From: Bugulina stolonifera
Lineage: Eukaryota > Bryozoa > Gymnolaemata > Cheilostomatida > Bugulidae
NCBI GenBank assembly: GCA_935421135.1
Contig: OW285195.1
Location: forward strand, 14,522,158-14,586,157
Direction of reading: 5' to 3'
DNA: 64,000 nt
Position 1 is the first letter of the stretch. Each line of letters starts with the position of its first letter. The notes under the pieces are model-generated. The model saw nothing but the letters and a program-made list of their open reading frames with translations, searched no databases and was not told the origin of the DNA. The translations under genes were made by a program, and so were the position numbers. Below, piece after piece: positions 24,081 through 36,600 of the stretch.

Positions 24081-24899
24081 GGTACAACAAAAGGTGCTTA
24101 AAATCATCCAATTCATGTACAAAATGCATATCAAGTGATTCTGAGAGGTTGGCCCTCTTTACATGGGCATAAAAAGGACATAATTGCTCAGTAATGCACA
24201 TTATAAGTATATACATAAGTGACAGTTTACTACACAGACAAGTTAACACAGCCAGATTAATGCATTGAATGATTATAACAAGTGTCATGTAGTCGGGAGG
24301 CTGAGTTAGAGTCACATTTTACCACTACAATAATGAAAGTAGTAAACATTCTATATATATATATGTGGTGGATAAAACTTTGTGTAAAAAAGCAATTAAT
24401 TAGATAACTAGTAACTAGTAACTAGTAACTAGGGTCATAGGGTGACTATAATCTACACTGCATAATGGATGTAGAGTAACTATCAGAGCCACTTTGATAC
24501 CCCAAGAACAAGCACCTCCTGGTATTATTTGCACACAAGATTAGATGCTGGTATATCAAGGCTTTTATGTCACATTCAGCTACAAATTAGCTAGGAATCT
24601 ATAACTGCATATTGAATACACTATTAGGAGTTGTCTTGCCTACGATATAAAGTTCAAACTTTCAAACGGTTTCCCAAGCAACAACAAATATGATGTGTGG
24701 TCTGTGGAACTCATATAGCCTTAGATCTACATAATTGTGTAAGTGGAAATAGTGTTGAATACTGGTTCACAGGCTACCCAATGCACAAGAGGGGTTATCA
24801 AAGGTAGGACAACTGCAAATGCCCCCACCTAACTGTTGCATGTGTTCGTCATTGTATTCACGTGTTATATAACTTAGACCAAGTCATTCATCTCTAGCT

Positions 24900-27800
24900 T
24901 TATCGCCTCTCGAATATTAAGCGATAGGGCTGAGGCTTATTGTTAAATCTACAGTTTCCTTTCAGCGAAGGAGGTGTCACTCCTTCGTAAGTCCAAGTGT
25001 ACTTCTGGACAAGTGCTGTCAACACAAGTAGCACTTCCATCTTCGCCAGAGATTCTCCCAGACAAGATCTTTTACCTGTTGAAATGGTAGACTGAGATCC
25101 ATCATTCATAAAAAATATTCATATATGGTCGTACATCCATATATGGTCGCATGCGCTGTAAACTGCAATCTATGAATGAGCAATTGGATTTATCAATTGC
25201 TATTCTGGCCATTCTGATTAGTCTATTTTGAAAAGATAGACCAATCAGAATGGCCAGTGTCGTAGTTGAGCTGGTGTATGCACGAGCTTGTAAATGGACA
25301 TCATTTATCAGTCTGAGCATGTTGATAGTATGTAATACAGATACTAATAAGCTATTGACCGCAATCAGAAGGTGCCCTGTCTCAATTTTTCTTCCTTGAG
25401 AGAGGACAACTTCAAATTGTGATCAATAGTTTAGTAGTGCCAACGTTATTGTAACCTAGTAAACAACTGATCGCTTGGGACTACATCTAGAATCTGAGAT
25501 CGGGCAGGTAGAGAGCAGACAACTACCAGGCAATGGAAACTCTTCAACCATAGTACTTACCTAATCCAAAGGTTAAGTTGGCGCAGGCTCGCTTGAGTTT
25601 AACATCACCAGTTAGAAACCGGTTAGGATTAAACTCACGAGGTTTCTCAAAGATGGTGGCATCTTGAAACACGGACTGCATGTTAAATATAAGTTCTGTA
25701 TTGCCTGGTATCACCTACAGCATTTAGAACTGTGTTATACATGTACACAGTGCTTGAAGTGTGGTTATACGGGAGTATACGGTGTGTACCCACCTCAATT
25801 TTAGTGGTTATATGGCCAGCAGGCGTGTATCCTCATTCTAATAGCTAGTTTTCCCCAGTGGACCTGACGGTGTAGTGGTAGAATGCTTGATTATCATTCA
25901 GGACATGGACATTATCATAATATTGTGGTGGAACTGTCCAGCCGTGTGTGTGGGCTGATTGCCGCTATGCATGCGGTCGTTGAAGCTTCCTTTATTGGGG
26001 TTGCCGAGATGGCCGTAATGGTAGCGGCTTCAGACATATGCTAGGCGCAGTGCTGGAGGTTGGCGGTTCAAGACCACATTGGTCCCAGGAAAAAGTCCAC
26101 AACAATATCAGGACATGGGATCGAATTTCACTTGAGCATGATTTTTTTAATTTTAGTAATTCACTAATTTCTTAGCTGCTATAAGATTAAGGGGATACAT
26201 GCAGCTATACAAAACTAATCTATAAGATTGCATGCACCATGTACCCACCTCATTTGGTCCACTTTGAACACTGCATGTACATGTATATATATTTTCAGAC
26301 AAATGATGAAATAGATCGATTACAGTTTAGGAGTTGTCCTCTCTCTTGAGTTGAAGGAACCTGAAAGAAGACAACTCTAATTGACAATATTATGATTTTG
26401 TAGTACCTTTCCCTCAACCTCTAAAGGCATCTCCAACTCATGTGGTAATAGAACGACCACCATATTTGAATGCCTCAACGTCTCCAACAGCACAGCCTCT
26501 GTGTACGGTAGTTCAGCCTTCTGCCCATAGCTTATGGTCCTACCATTTGCTACAAAAGTTGTGTTTATGTGTAGGGCTTGATGACTTATACAAATGCATA
26601 TCAAAAATATAGCATTAGAGTCTGTCTGTATAAATTTTCACCATGGGAGCATGGCAGGAATTTAAGCTCATGGTATAGACACAGCAACCTAACAAGCCCA
26701 GTGTACAATAGAAGTGAACCACCAGCAGGTGATAGGCTTGAGCAACCACTCTGTACCTGAAACACTGTCTACCTCTTCTTGTATCTTGGTTTGGATTTCA
26801 GGATATACTGAAAGATAGAGGAATGCCCAGTTCAGAATGGTAGCGGTTGTCTCTGTACCCGCCCCATATAGCTGCTCCAAAGTGCTCGACAAGTTCTTGT
26901 CTGCAAACATACATGAAATATTTTGTATATAGTGGTGGACATGTCCTATTGGACAACTGTATAACCATGCAATGCATATATGCAGTGCATGTGATTAAAG
27001 CAATTCTAGCATTAAGCTTACAAAGTGTTTGCAGTCAGTGAGGGACATCATCACTAGTTTAACAGAATACCAATTAGGTGCAGTAGTGGAGAAATTTAGA
27101 TAGCCTTAGTTCCTTGTTTGTGGTTGGGGTTTGGGGTGAGGGCGGTCAACTGGCAAAATATAAAGAAGACAACTTCTCCTGCTTCAGTTTTGGTGAAGAA
27201 CAAAGGCTATCTCAAATTTCTCCACTTCTGCACCTAACTCCAGAATCCAAAGTCTGAAAATGATATACACCAAAATGTGACAAAAAGCCGCGGTTTTCAC
27301 ATTAGATATGGTTGGAGGATGTGAATTCTGCGCTCAATAATCTTTGTTGAAAACAAAAAATTTGGCAGTTCAGGTAAATTCTAGCGTAATCTACTTACCA
27401 TATTTCACAGCGTCATCACTCTCTTTGCACGCCATCAGCAAATGGTCGACGAGAAGATCGGGTGACGTTCCATCTTTAATCTGCAGTCTTCGATCTCTCA
27501 CAATGGCATCAAAGTAACCAAATATTTTCAACATATATCCCTTGCACTTTTGCTGCTGAAATGGATCGCCTGGCATCCAGTTCACGAACGGAATGTTTTT
27601 AGTTATCGACGCTAATCCACAGGATGCCATTGTTTTCTTCACGATGTCTTTATTCTCATGCAGAACTGGATCATCATATTCAAATCTTTTACCAAGAAGC
27701 ATCTTGTATATAATATTTGACGTAACAAGTGTCATTGGGTCGTAAATCTCAACTGCCTGCCCTAAGCTTGGTACAATGAACCAATCACAGAAGTTCTCTA

Positions 27801-28903
27801 CTTCATCTAGAATTAGAGGTTCCAGAACTGTCTTACCCATTCCCTCATCTCGTAGATATTTACTAGACTGATGTCGCAGCTCCCTCCAATCAGGACTGAA
27901 CACTAACCCTACAAACAAGTTTAGAAATAACTTATCTCTAGTCCGAAGTTGTCATCCTTTCTATTGGCTCAGAGAAGAATATCACTTCTACGTGATTTGC
28001 ATTACTGCTAAGTTGTATAAAGTTACACTATTTTGCTTTCATCTGCAATCACGTACTCGTAAATACATGTATATCAAAGTTTATAAATGAACAACTTTAA
28101 CTTTGCACATACAAAAGACTCGGTTTGGTTTGAAAGTGGAATTACGTAAGGTTCACTCAACTATTGCAACACCTACCAGGTCTTTCAATGAACGTATCCA
28201 GGAGGCTGTCCGGCATATTTTCTACATTTCTCTTGCTAGTAGCCCCTCCGTGCTTCACTAACAAGAACTGCATGTTCTCATAACCAGATATAACGACTCT
28301 GTAGTCACCAGCAAACGTTACAGTGTATACCTAGAAAGACATTGTCCACTGATACACATGTACATACACACGGGGGTGTTAAGGGTAATATACTCACACA
28401 CTCATCAGAGGATGAAGAATGAAAATAAAGTTTTGAGTTACAAAAAGAGTAAAAAGGATTTACGAGTAGATGTAGATCGTTGCCAGCCCAAGATTGACAT
28501 ACATGTAAGTGCGATCCCATAGCGATAATAAAATAAATGCACCAAAACGCTACTGATTTTTGCTATTCTCAGTACAGGTTACAGTCAAGCACTGACTAAA
28601 CATTAAAAGAGGTTTTATCTGGTTACGATGAATTAACTACGTGAATGTGAATAGAACTCATAACAGTTCGAAGATTCAACTGACAAAACTTACATTCCCA
28701 TGGATTTCTTGGTACTTCCTGTAAAACTCCATGATACCCCCAGCTTTGACGATTTGGTGGAGGTTACCTAGAACAGGAAGTGACACGGGGCCCGGTGGAT
28801 ATAGTTTCCTCTGTTGGCGAATTCTGTACCATTGGACGAGAATGAATCCCACTAGTAAGGTTGCCAAAATCTCTCTGACTGGCAGCGATGAGTCAAACAT
28901 CAT
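24900..28903 (-). CDS. Cytochrome P450, CYP2-like, complete seven-exon gene
   Basis: A microsomal haem monooxygenase. Exons: 28694-28903, 28177-28330, 27399-27908, 26757-26900, 26407-26549, 25561-25714 and 24900-25075, totalling 1491 bases, 496 codons plus TAA, exactly a normal CYP length. The start MMFDSSLPVRE leads into a membrane anchor (residues ~10-25) and the proline hinge YPPGPVSLPVLGNLH. The third exon has the CYP2-type GLVFSPDWRELRHQSSKYLRD. The I-helix oxygen-activation motif is YGAGTETT, the K-helix ExxR is LLETLRHSN, the PERF region is FNPNRF, and the haem loop FGLGKRSCLGE is split by the last intron. Substrate cannot be told from sequence. All key residues are present, so I take the gene as functional. 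Confidence 0.93.
25205..25259. repeat. Hairpin in the last P450 intron
   Basis: CTGGCCATTCTGATTAGTCT and AGACCAATCAGAATGGCCAG are near-perfect inverted copies around a short A/T-rich loop. It lies in the intron between the exons at 25561 and 25075. Confidence 0.8.
25998..26160 (+). mobile_element. tRNA-derived SINE-like sequence in a P450 intron
   Basis: GCCGAGATGGCCGTAATGG (A-box-like) and GGCGGTTCAAGACCACATTG (B-box-like) are spaced as in a tRNA head. A related A-box-like stretch (GACGGTGTAGTGGTAGAATG) lies just before, at 25868. It falls in the intron between P450 exons 5 and 6. Confidence 0.5.
27073..27239. mobile_element. MITE family 1, copy 4 (in the third intron of the P450 gene)
   Basis: Ends TTAGGTGCAGTAGTGGAGAA and TTCTCCACTTCTGCACCTAA are near-perfect inverted repeats. 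It lies in the P450 intron between exons 27399-27908 and 26757-26900. Confidence 0.82.
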
Positions 28904-29522
28904 GCTTCGTCTACATAACAGTACATTCTAATCATTAAGGGTGCAAGGATATACTGACATGGATAACTTCCGTTCTGCGAAGTAAAGTGGCCACAGCCGT
29001 TAGCAATTTTATAGACATTGGTAGTCACACATACCATAATAGTTGTATTTATTGTTTATAGGCACAAAGTATAATATGCTGTTACATCTACATGCATATC
29101 AGTATGTAGGCATGCAGGTAAACAGACTGTCGTATGCAAAGTATCTAATAATTCAACTGTAGACCACTCACCTGCTGGCTGCTACTAACAACTACCTGCT
29201 CTCAAATGCCAGTTGATCTTTTAGATATAATATTATAATAGGTTGTGGAATTGCAGTGCATGAATTCTGCATGCTTCAATAAACATACATATGGGATGCA
29301 TAGAATATATTCAATAATGAAATACTACATTAACCTGACTTTGACCTTGGTCGACATAAAATTCTATTAATGTTATGGATTAGATAAAGATGTAAATAAG
29401 ATAGAATAATTTACATGTAAATGTATCTCTACTTGTATATTATAGAGCTAACAGTGGTCAAATTCTTTGTGTTACTGTCAGGTTCAGGTCTCAAGTGAAA
29501 AGAGCTATTGACCATGATTCAA

Positions 29523-29575
29523 AGTTGTCCCCACCTGTTCTTTTCAGAAGAAGACAACTTTACAGCTAACAACAA
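29523..29575. repeat. Short inverted repeat family, AAAGTTGTC...GACAACTTT, copy 1
   Basis: TCAAAGTTGTCCCCACCTG and AGAAGACAACTTTACAGC flank a ~15 base loop. The same ~50 base module recurs at 44862-44900, and looser forms (GTTGTCCT...GACAACT) occur near 25390, 26335 and 2925. Confidence 0.6.
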
Positions 29576-30268
29576 CTGTGATATTTTGTGCAGCATACAC
29601 TGATACACATGTAAAGTAATTATTCTATTTTTATAAATTGGTTTATCCCAAAAGCTAGCTGGGATTTGCAGCATTCTATTATCCATGTTGTAAGTTATTA
29701 ATAATGAAATGTGCCACACTAATTGAAGCAATAGGACATGGGTACTACATTGTATATTTCCGTTCTACAGGGAAATTGCAGAGCCTCCAGCCTGGATACA
29801 TGTACACTCGCATGTACACCCCCCCCCCTCACATTCATAGTAATTGCTAGTTGCTATGGCAACAATTGTATATATTAGCAGTGGGAAAAGTTAGGATGGC
29901 AAGTCTAGCCTAGCTATAGATCAAACCATGTGTACATACTATTAGTGTGTGGTCTACATGTATACAACAGGAGAAGCGTTAGAGTTATAGAATGTATTGT
30001 ACACAATTTACTATATTATAATACATTACATAAATTATACACATGTACAATACATTGTAACTATACCATCTTTGCTCTTCTTCTATAGGATAGTCCACAG
30101 GGTGTGAACAGAATGCAAATAGGAGCTAAGTCCTTTGCCTATACTTCTCCTTCTGCCTTCTGTCTGTGAAACTAGGAATATTTGACGCATCTTTTAGGTG
30201 CCTTACGATAAAAAAGCATGCCATTTTCTAAATGAATAAAAAACTAAATATTTATTTTGTTCATCACA

Positions 30269-30302
30269 GCCGTAGATATAATATATTATATCTACGGCTG
30301 AG
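30269..30302. repeat. 34 bp perfect palindrome
   Basis: CAGCCGTAGATATAATA is followed directly by its complement TATTATATCTACGGCTG. No loop, so cruciform-forming; not followed by a T-run. Confidence 0.85.
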
Positions 30303-30520
30303 ATGAAAATAATTAATCGAGGATTATATTATAGTCTATGATCTTAGCTCCACATTTCAAACACATGAAAACGTTTCGAGTAAAGCCATACTTCACCAAA
30401 CTAGTATTTCAAACATTTGTGCCCCATACTGAAAGATGGGGAATATCATTACAACTTTGGAACACAGGTTTCTATTATCGTAATGCTATTCTCTACAGAG
30501 TAAGAACTAAGTCTAGTGCC

Positions 30521-32301
30521 TTACCACCTGTAGGCTAAACCTACAGTTCCACTGAATAACATTCCTCCAATCACCCCGGTTACGACACCAACAGATCTCG
30601 TATCTGTGAAATGTAGTAAGGAGAAATTATTGTATACAAATACAAAGTACAACTATTGATATTTAATTCAAGGACTACATTACTACGAAAATAACAGGAG
30701 TAATGCTGGTATCATTGAATAGAATCTTCTTGTAACATGTAATTGATAAAGCAATCTATATGTACGACCAGCACACTTTCAGGATCGAGTAACCCAGTTG
30801 TCACGATGTAAGTCTCTAGTAGGCTTCCCTAAGTGCAACTCTCACTGGCAAATTTAGACCAATAATCGTCAGTCAATACAAATGCAGGTAAGAAATATAA
30901 TTCTGACAAGAAAGTAAGCGAGTTATTATCTTAATAATATCTAAAACCATTGCCCCTCTTCAATCAATGACTAAATAGGGGATGACAACTCCAATTCATG
31001 ACACATTTTGTGAGAGGGAATATTCTTTAAAAAAAGGCAGTAAATCTTTAAAAATGCGAAATTAAATTGCTAGAATGTGCGAGAGTAAGAATAGTATACA
31101 CTATCATACCTATTTTACTCGCAGGTTAGACTCTGATGCTTGTGTGAGATTTTCTTACCTAATGAATTTGATTCCGATGGTTCAGAGTTGTTTTCTCTTT
31201 TAAGATGAACATTTGGTCTAATAACCAGTACATTACTTGCGGGGCCAAGTTTGTTTCCATACAATGATCTTACAATAACATTAACACTACCAGCAACGTT
31301 CAACTCTACGCTGACCTCCGACAGCGTACTACAGCATATGTATTCAATTACAGTGTGGTTCTTACATTTCTCGACTTGGCACAGCTGCAGAATGAACCCT
31401 TCAAGATTCTAAAATTAAATCATACTATCGATATAGTATAGCTGAAGACACCAAATATTCTACCTTGGTAGCTCATGATAGCTACAACCGTTGTTGGCTC
31501 AATTTTATTTTTTATTCTATTTGTTTGGCATTGGCAGTAATTCGCTAACCAATGGCTGAGAGCGATACAAATAATTGATGTCTTCACGACCTCGTGGACC
31601 AACTTGAAATAAAAATCTAAAAATGGTTGTCCGGTCTAAGCCCAAAGGGCTATTGACCTGGAATTTTGCTTGCTAAGGGAAAACCAACCCTAGGTCATCA
31701 ACACACCAAGATTTCTTGGATGACAAAGAGGATTTTGTTTTTGGCCCATGCCGGTGTGTTCGCGACTCTGTGACGAGAGCGGGCTGGAAAGTTTTATGCA
31801 AGTTGGCCTGTGCCTGAAACTTAGGTCGCGAAGACAGTAAGTATAGCATAGTAGTTCCTGTAACTTACAATATCTATGCTATCAATCTGCCATCTTAGTG
31901 TATAGATATTTCCTTTACGCCTGTAAACCTTGAGATTTCGAGGTGCTGATAGCTCATCTGTAACATAGTTGAACGCTGATATAATATTAAATATGTAATG
32001 GCTAAATATCAAGGTATAGTCTACCTATGGGATAAAATCAGTCAGTTCATTATAGCTAGAGATTGTAGCCAATCATTGTCCTAGCAGGAGGCCCTTCCAT
32101 ATTTAACAGCGTCTAATTGATCAATTTTTATTGGAAACCAATAAAGCGATCAATATTCTATAGATTGGTGTGGAAAACGGCTGTTTGAACTATTTTATTA
32201 CATTACCCTTACTTGTTTTCCATAGAGGTACTTTGGTAGCTTCTACAGTGCTGTGACTTTCCTTCCTCCAGTAGTAGGTTGACTTCCCTTCCAGCACATT
32301 T
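30521..32301 (-). CDS. Single-pass membrane protein with a fibronectin-III domain (partial model)
   Basis: Four exons join in phase on the minus strand: 32213-32301, 31869-31957, 31159-31408 and ~30523-30603. The second and third form one FN3 domain: it opens ELSAPRNLKVYRRKG, has YTLRWQ as its B/C-strand core, and closes GSVNVIVRSLYGNKLGPAS. A linker rich in Ser and Glu follows, then a membrane segment (VGVVTGVIGGMLFSGTVGLAY) ending in a Tyr-Arg-Trp stop-transfer and a GTAAGG donor. The first exon listed is extracellular, with a cysteine-free YYWRKES sequence. The N-terminal exons with a signal peptide were not found, and the short cytosolic exon further left (around 30100-30160) is only a guess. 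It looks like a small receptor or adhesion protein; the ligand is unknown. Confidence 0.65.
31625..31825 (-). repeat. Interspersed ~200 bp repeat, copy 1
   Basis: It matches the reverse complement of 35125-35325 in patches: TTGCAAGTTGGCCTGTGCCTGAAA-like at one end and GCCCAAAGGGCTATTGACCT at the other. It lies in an intron of the FN3 gene. Confidence 0.55.
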
Positions 32302-32354
32302 CTAAAGTGTTGGAGAAATGTCATATACATGTAAGTATGATATTAATACAGTAC

Positions 32355-32500
32355 ACTTACAGCACGCGTACAGCACGCGTACAGCACGCGTACAGCACGC
32401 GTACAGCACGCGTACAGCACGCGTACAGCACGCGTACAGCACGCGTACAGCACGCGTACAGCACGCGTACAGCCACGTACAGCACGCGTACAGCACATGT
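32355..32500. repeat. Minisatellite, 11 bp unit ACGCGTACAGC
   Basis: Roughly 12 near-perfect copies, each with one MluI-like ACGCGT. The unit is not a multiple of three and lacks stops, so several frames are open on both strands without being genes. It sits just upstream of the first FN3-gene exon found. Confidence 0.92.
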
Positions 32501-33685
32501 ACATGTGTATATAGCATTTTAATTATCTGACTGAACTTTTACGAGCCTTATTAGTGCCCATGGGCTAGCTGTTTATACAAAGACATAAGGAATAAAGTCT
32601 TGTAAGAGAGCAGCTAAAATAGCTATCGTAGGTTTCTATTAATCATTTACCTATTATACATGAGACACCCAGAGTAACCTTAGATTGACGAGTTTTGAAG
32701 AATAAAAATAAAAAAGAAGACTTAAATGATTCAGTTTGAGCAGCCCCTGTACCCATTCTCGGTGCACCCATCCCATACCCAACATCCAACAGTATTAGGT
32801 GTTTGCTAAAAACACCTACTAATTAAGTTAAAAGAATAAACATATTATAATATTATCTCTCTGGATTCAGTTGGTAAGCATATTGCATGGTGAATGTGGT
32901 AGACCATAAGACTAGACTACAGGTGTCAGACTGACGACAGGTTTCAGCAGGTGGTTTCAAGTCATAACTACTGTTATATTACTCTACTTACATGTACAAC
33001 AATATTATCAGCGTAACCTCCATCATCACTAATCTTTGAAAGATGGCAACTAGAGAGTCCACTTTACATTTTTTATAATTATTTGTATTTTTGAATTCAA
33101 ATCAGATCACTTGGTAAAATGAAGACATACACCAAAAAATGACATTGTGTTGTTATTGTTGGCCACGGTGCATTAACAATGAACTTTTTACTGATTGTAT
33201 TTAGTACATCTACATTCTAGTCTTATTCTACAACATTGAGCTCTATTTAAGTATTATAACCTAACTTTTATTATAGCAATATATTGATCAAGCAAGAACT
33301 CATTGTACAATGCAAGTTTGATGTAATTTTATACAAGCTCTATCAATAGCTGTGACTCTGTATATACTTGGCTGTAGATTTACAAGCTAAGCTCATGTGT
33401 AGAGGTGGACTGTGGGCAGTGGACAGTGTCTAGTCAACAACCTTTTGCTCAGGAACCTGTATGTTTGTCAACTATTTCAGTGTGTAATATTGGGGCACAG
33501 AAGTCATAAAATGAACTAAGCCACCAAATTCTGTGATTGGTCAGTGCAATCAGATGGAGGAAAATTCCAAACTCATAAAATTTCAAAGTAAATTTTCCTG
33601 TCAGTATTCTAACTGCTGAAAGGGTGGAAGTTACGGAGCATGCTCTGCTGACTCTTGGCTCTATGAGAGTTTTGACTTTAAATTT

Positions 33686-36600
33686 TCAGTGTCCGTATTT
33701 AAACTGGTATCCCTCCATTTCCTGTAACTCTTTGGCTATCCATTCATCCATTACCTCACTTTCTTCCACTGTTAGTTCGGATTTCCACCCACCGCTTTTA
33801 CCTGCAAATAGAAGTGTAATAGTTTACCTATGCATATAAATGTAATGATTTACCTGCGAATAGAAAAACAATGTCATGCTACTTATTATTTTTTCATGCT
33901 CTTATGCACAAAAGCACTGCGAGGTGTAACTCAAATCTTGGCAATCGAGTACCTTTATGTGGAGTTATCACTCCTTGGAAGAGACAGGGTAGAATAACTC
34001 CACAGAGAGTCGCATAGTGTCAACTACTAAGATATTATGCTCTCCTTTATAAACGAGAAAGCAAGCACTACTACTACTAGCAGTGGTTTACTACTAACCA
34101 CTTCTGTAGGCAAAGTATCCTTTCCCTACTTCCTTCACTTTATTCTCAAACTGGTTGGAAACTGTGATTTTGCGTACTTCCTCATCATTCAAGTCGATAC
34201 CAAGAAAGGCAGATATTTTCCTAACATTGCTTTCCAAGTCCTGAAAAGTGATAATAGGTAGTACATGTAACTAAATAATTCTACAACTACCCATACAAGT
34301 ACATGTATATGCACATGTATTGTCTGGTTTAGTTCAACTTTCATCCTATTTAGCCTGGGGTCCAGGTCTATTGAAACTACCCCAAGCTTAAAACTCAGGC
34401 TACAAACTCACCTCCTTCAGATCTTCAAACTGTATATTTAGTAGATTTTTCATGTTTCTATAAGGAAACCATCTCCTCATATACTCCATATGACTCAGAT
34501 ACAGTCCTGTAGGACGAATACTGTAGTATATTTCTATTACCAGTATCAATACGCTATATGTGACATACCATTAAGTCATACGACATACCATTAAGTCATA
34601 CGACATACTATTAAGACATACGACATACCATTAAGACATACGACATACCATTAAATCATACGACATACCGTTAAGTAATACGACATACCATTAAGTCATA
34701 CGTAATACACACTAGTCAAAGTAACGTACAGGAACTATGTACATGTACAATAGAGCTACAATTATAGTATCGTAATATTTGAACCAGCATATAATTTCTG
34801 AGTGAATATACTGTAGTAACAAATTTACCATTTCCAGCAATGTGATTATGAAAAAAATCTTTCCATGTAGTGTCTGAACTAAGAATACGGAGTTTCTTTA
34901 AGAAGGGGTAGAAACTGCAGACTGTGTCTTTAGGGTTCCTAATGCAGTGAATGACCTAAAAAAACAAGAGGACGTGTTATAAGAAAACCTTGGCAACTGG
35001 CAATGATGTCATTTCCTTTACTTTAAACTCACAAGTGACAAAGTCTGCGCGTCCCCTCTTACAGGTAGCTCAATAGCCTTAGGTACTGTGACTAATATTA
35101 GTCACATATTTACTGTCTCTACAACTTGAATTTCAGGCACAGGTCAACTTGCTAAAAGATCTCCCGCCTACATCAATCACAGGGTCGTGAGCACACTGGC
35201 CTGGGCTAAAAGCAAAACCCTCATTTTTGGTGAAAAAAGACAGGTATACCGATAATTTAGAGATGGTTTACTCCAACCGAGCAAAATTTCAGGTCAATAC
35301 CCCTTCGGGCCTAGGCTGGACTGGGCTGAACTGGACTAGGCTGGATTGGGCTGAACTGGACTGGATTGGGCTGGACTGGACTAGGCTGGGCTAGACTAGA
35401 CTAGACTAGGCTGGACTGGGCTGGAATGGACTAGGCTGGGCTAGACTAGACTAGACTAGGCTGGACTGGGCTGGAATGGACTGGACTAAGCTGGACGGCA
35501 ATTTTGAGATCTTTATTTGTGATCCAGGTCGTCCAAGAGGTCATGAGGTCACAGAAATATAAGCATTTGAATCACTGAAATCCTTATAGATGTGACCAGC
35601 TTATGAGCAGACGTACGTTGTTCTGTGTATGCATACACATACTGTGTTTCATACAAATTGTGAACAGGACATTAATTTGTATTGTCTTACCATACCTTAA
35701 CTTCACCCTCTCTTGCTTTCGAGTGAAGTAGATCTAACGGTAGGTGAGTCGTTATTAGCCTGGGGCTTGGAATCTTAGCTAGATTTTCTCTCAGGCGATC
35801 CAAACTCAAGTCTCCTGCAAAATTTCACTGTATATTCGCTGAATTAGTTTTTACTTCACTGTAAAACTGATCACGACAACAACCCTGACCCCATATCAAA
35901 TCTACTACATGTATGGCCTGATGTAGCAAAAGCAGTCAAGTTAGCAATTGGACTAAATAAACCAAGAGTGGAGACGACCTACATTTCTCATGTATGAGAA
36001 TATCAGGTCAGAGACTGTGACAATGACACACGTAATTGTAAGCATACCTTTGTTCTTTGTCCAGGTGGAAGAACGTGGCTCTCTCTCAAAGGCGCTAGTG
36101 TGAGCTGTCATCCCATTTGGTGGGACCAAACCTTTAGCTGTGAATATAGAGCCTATGATGTCAACCATAAAATGAGTTCCTGTATAATATCAGCGACTCA
36201 TTTTAAATTTCAGCAAAACAGCATATACAAACAATTTATATGCAACAACTATATTGAAATAACATTATAATACTATATATAACACTGTTTAGATATAAAT
36301 CTAACAAAATATGACAACTTTACTAATCTCAGAGATTGAAAGCAATCAAACTTTTATTTCTCGCATTCACTCAACTAAAGTGTCCATCTTGTAACCCTGA
36401 TTCAGGAAGCTTCTAGATACATTTCTCAGGTTAGTAGTTCAAGCTATGGTGTGCCAGTAATTTGTTCGTCTGTGCTAATTCAATTCGTAAAATTTTTAGC
36501 CAGAGGATTCCATGCTTAACCATAATTTGACTCTAATTAGTTACTCAGAGAGTGGTGAAGCATAGGCACAATTTCAATAGTATGACTAAATCTAGGTTTA

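Larger units (their letters stand above)
28904..30500. other. Intergenic between the P450 and FN3 genes
   Basis: It would hold the P450 promoter (just above 28903). A C-run lies at 29819-29828. A possible short cytosolic exon of the FN3 gene (30100-30160) is the only coding hint. Confidence 0.4.

Noticed and set aside
26000..26090. Intact tRNA gene
   Set aside because: A- and B-box-like sequences are present but the arms do not pair into a cloverleaf; a SINE head is more likely.
32302..32530. Frames of the type STRTARVQHAY on the plus strand and AVRVLYACCT on the minus strand
   Set aside because: Translations of the 11 bp ACGCGTACAGC minisatellite.
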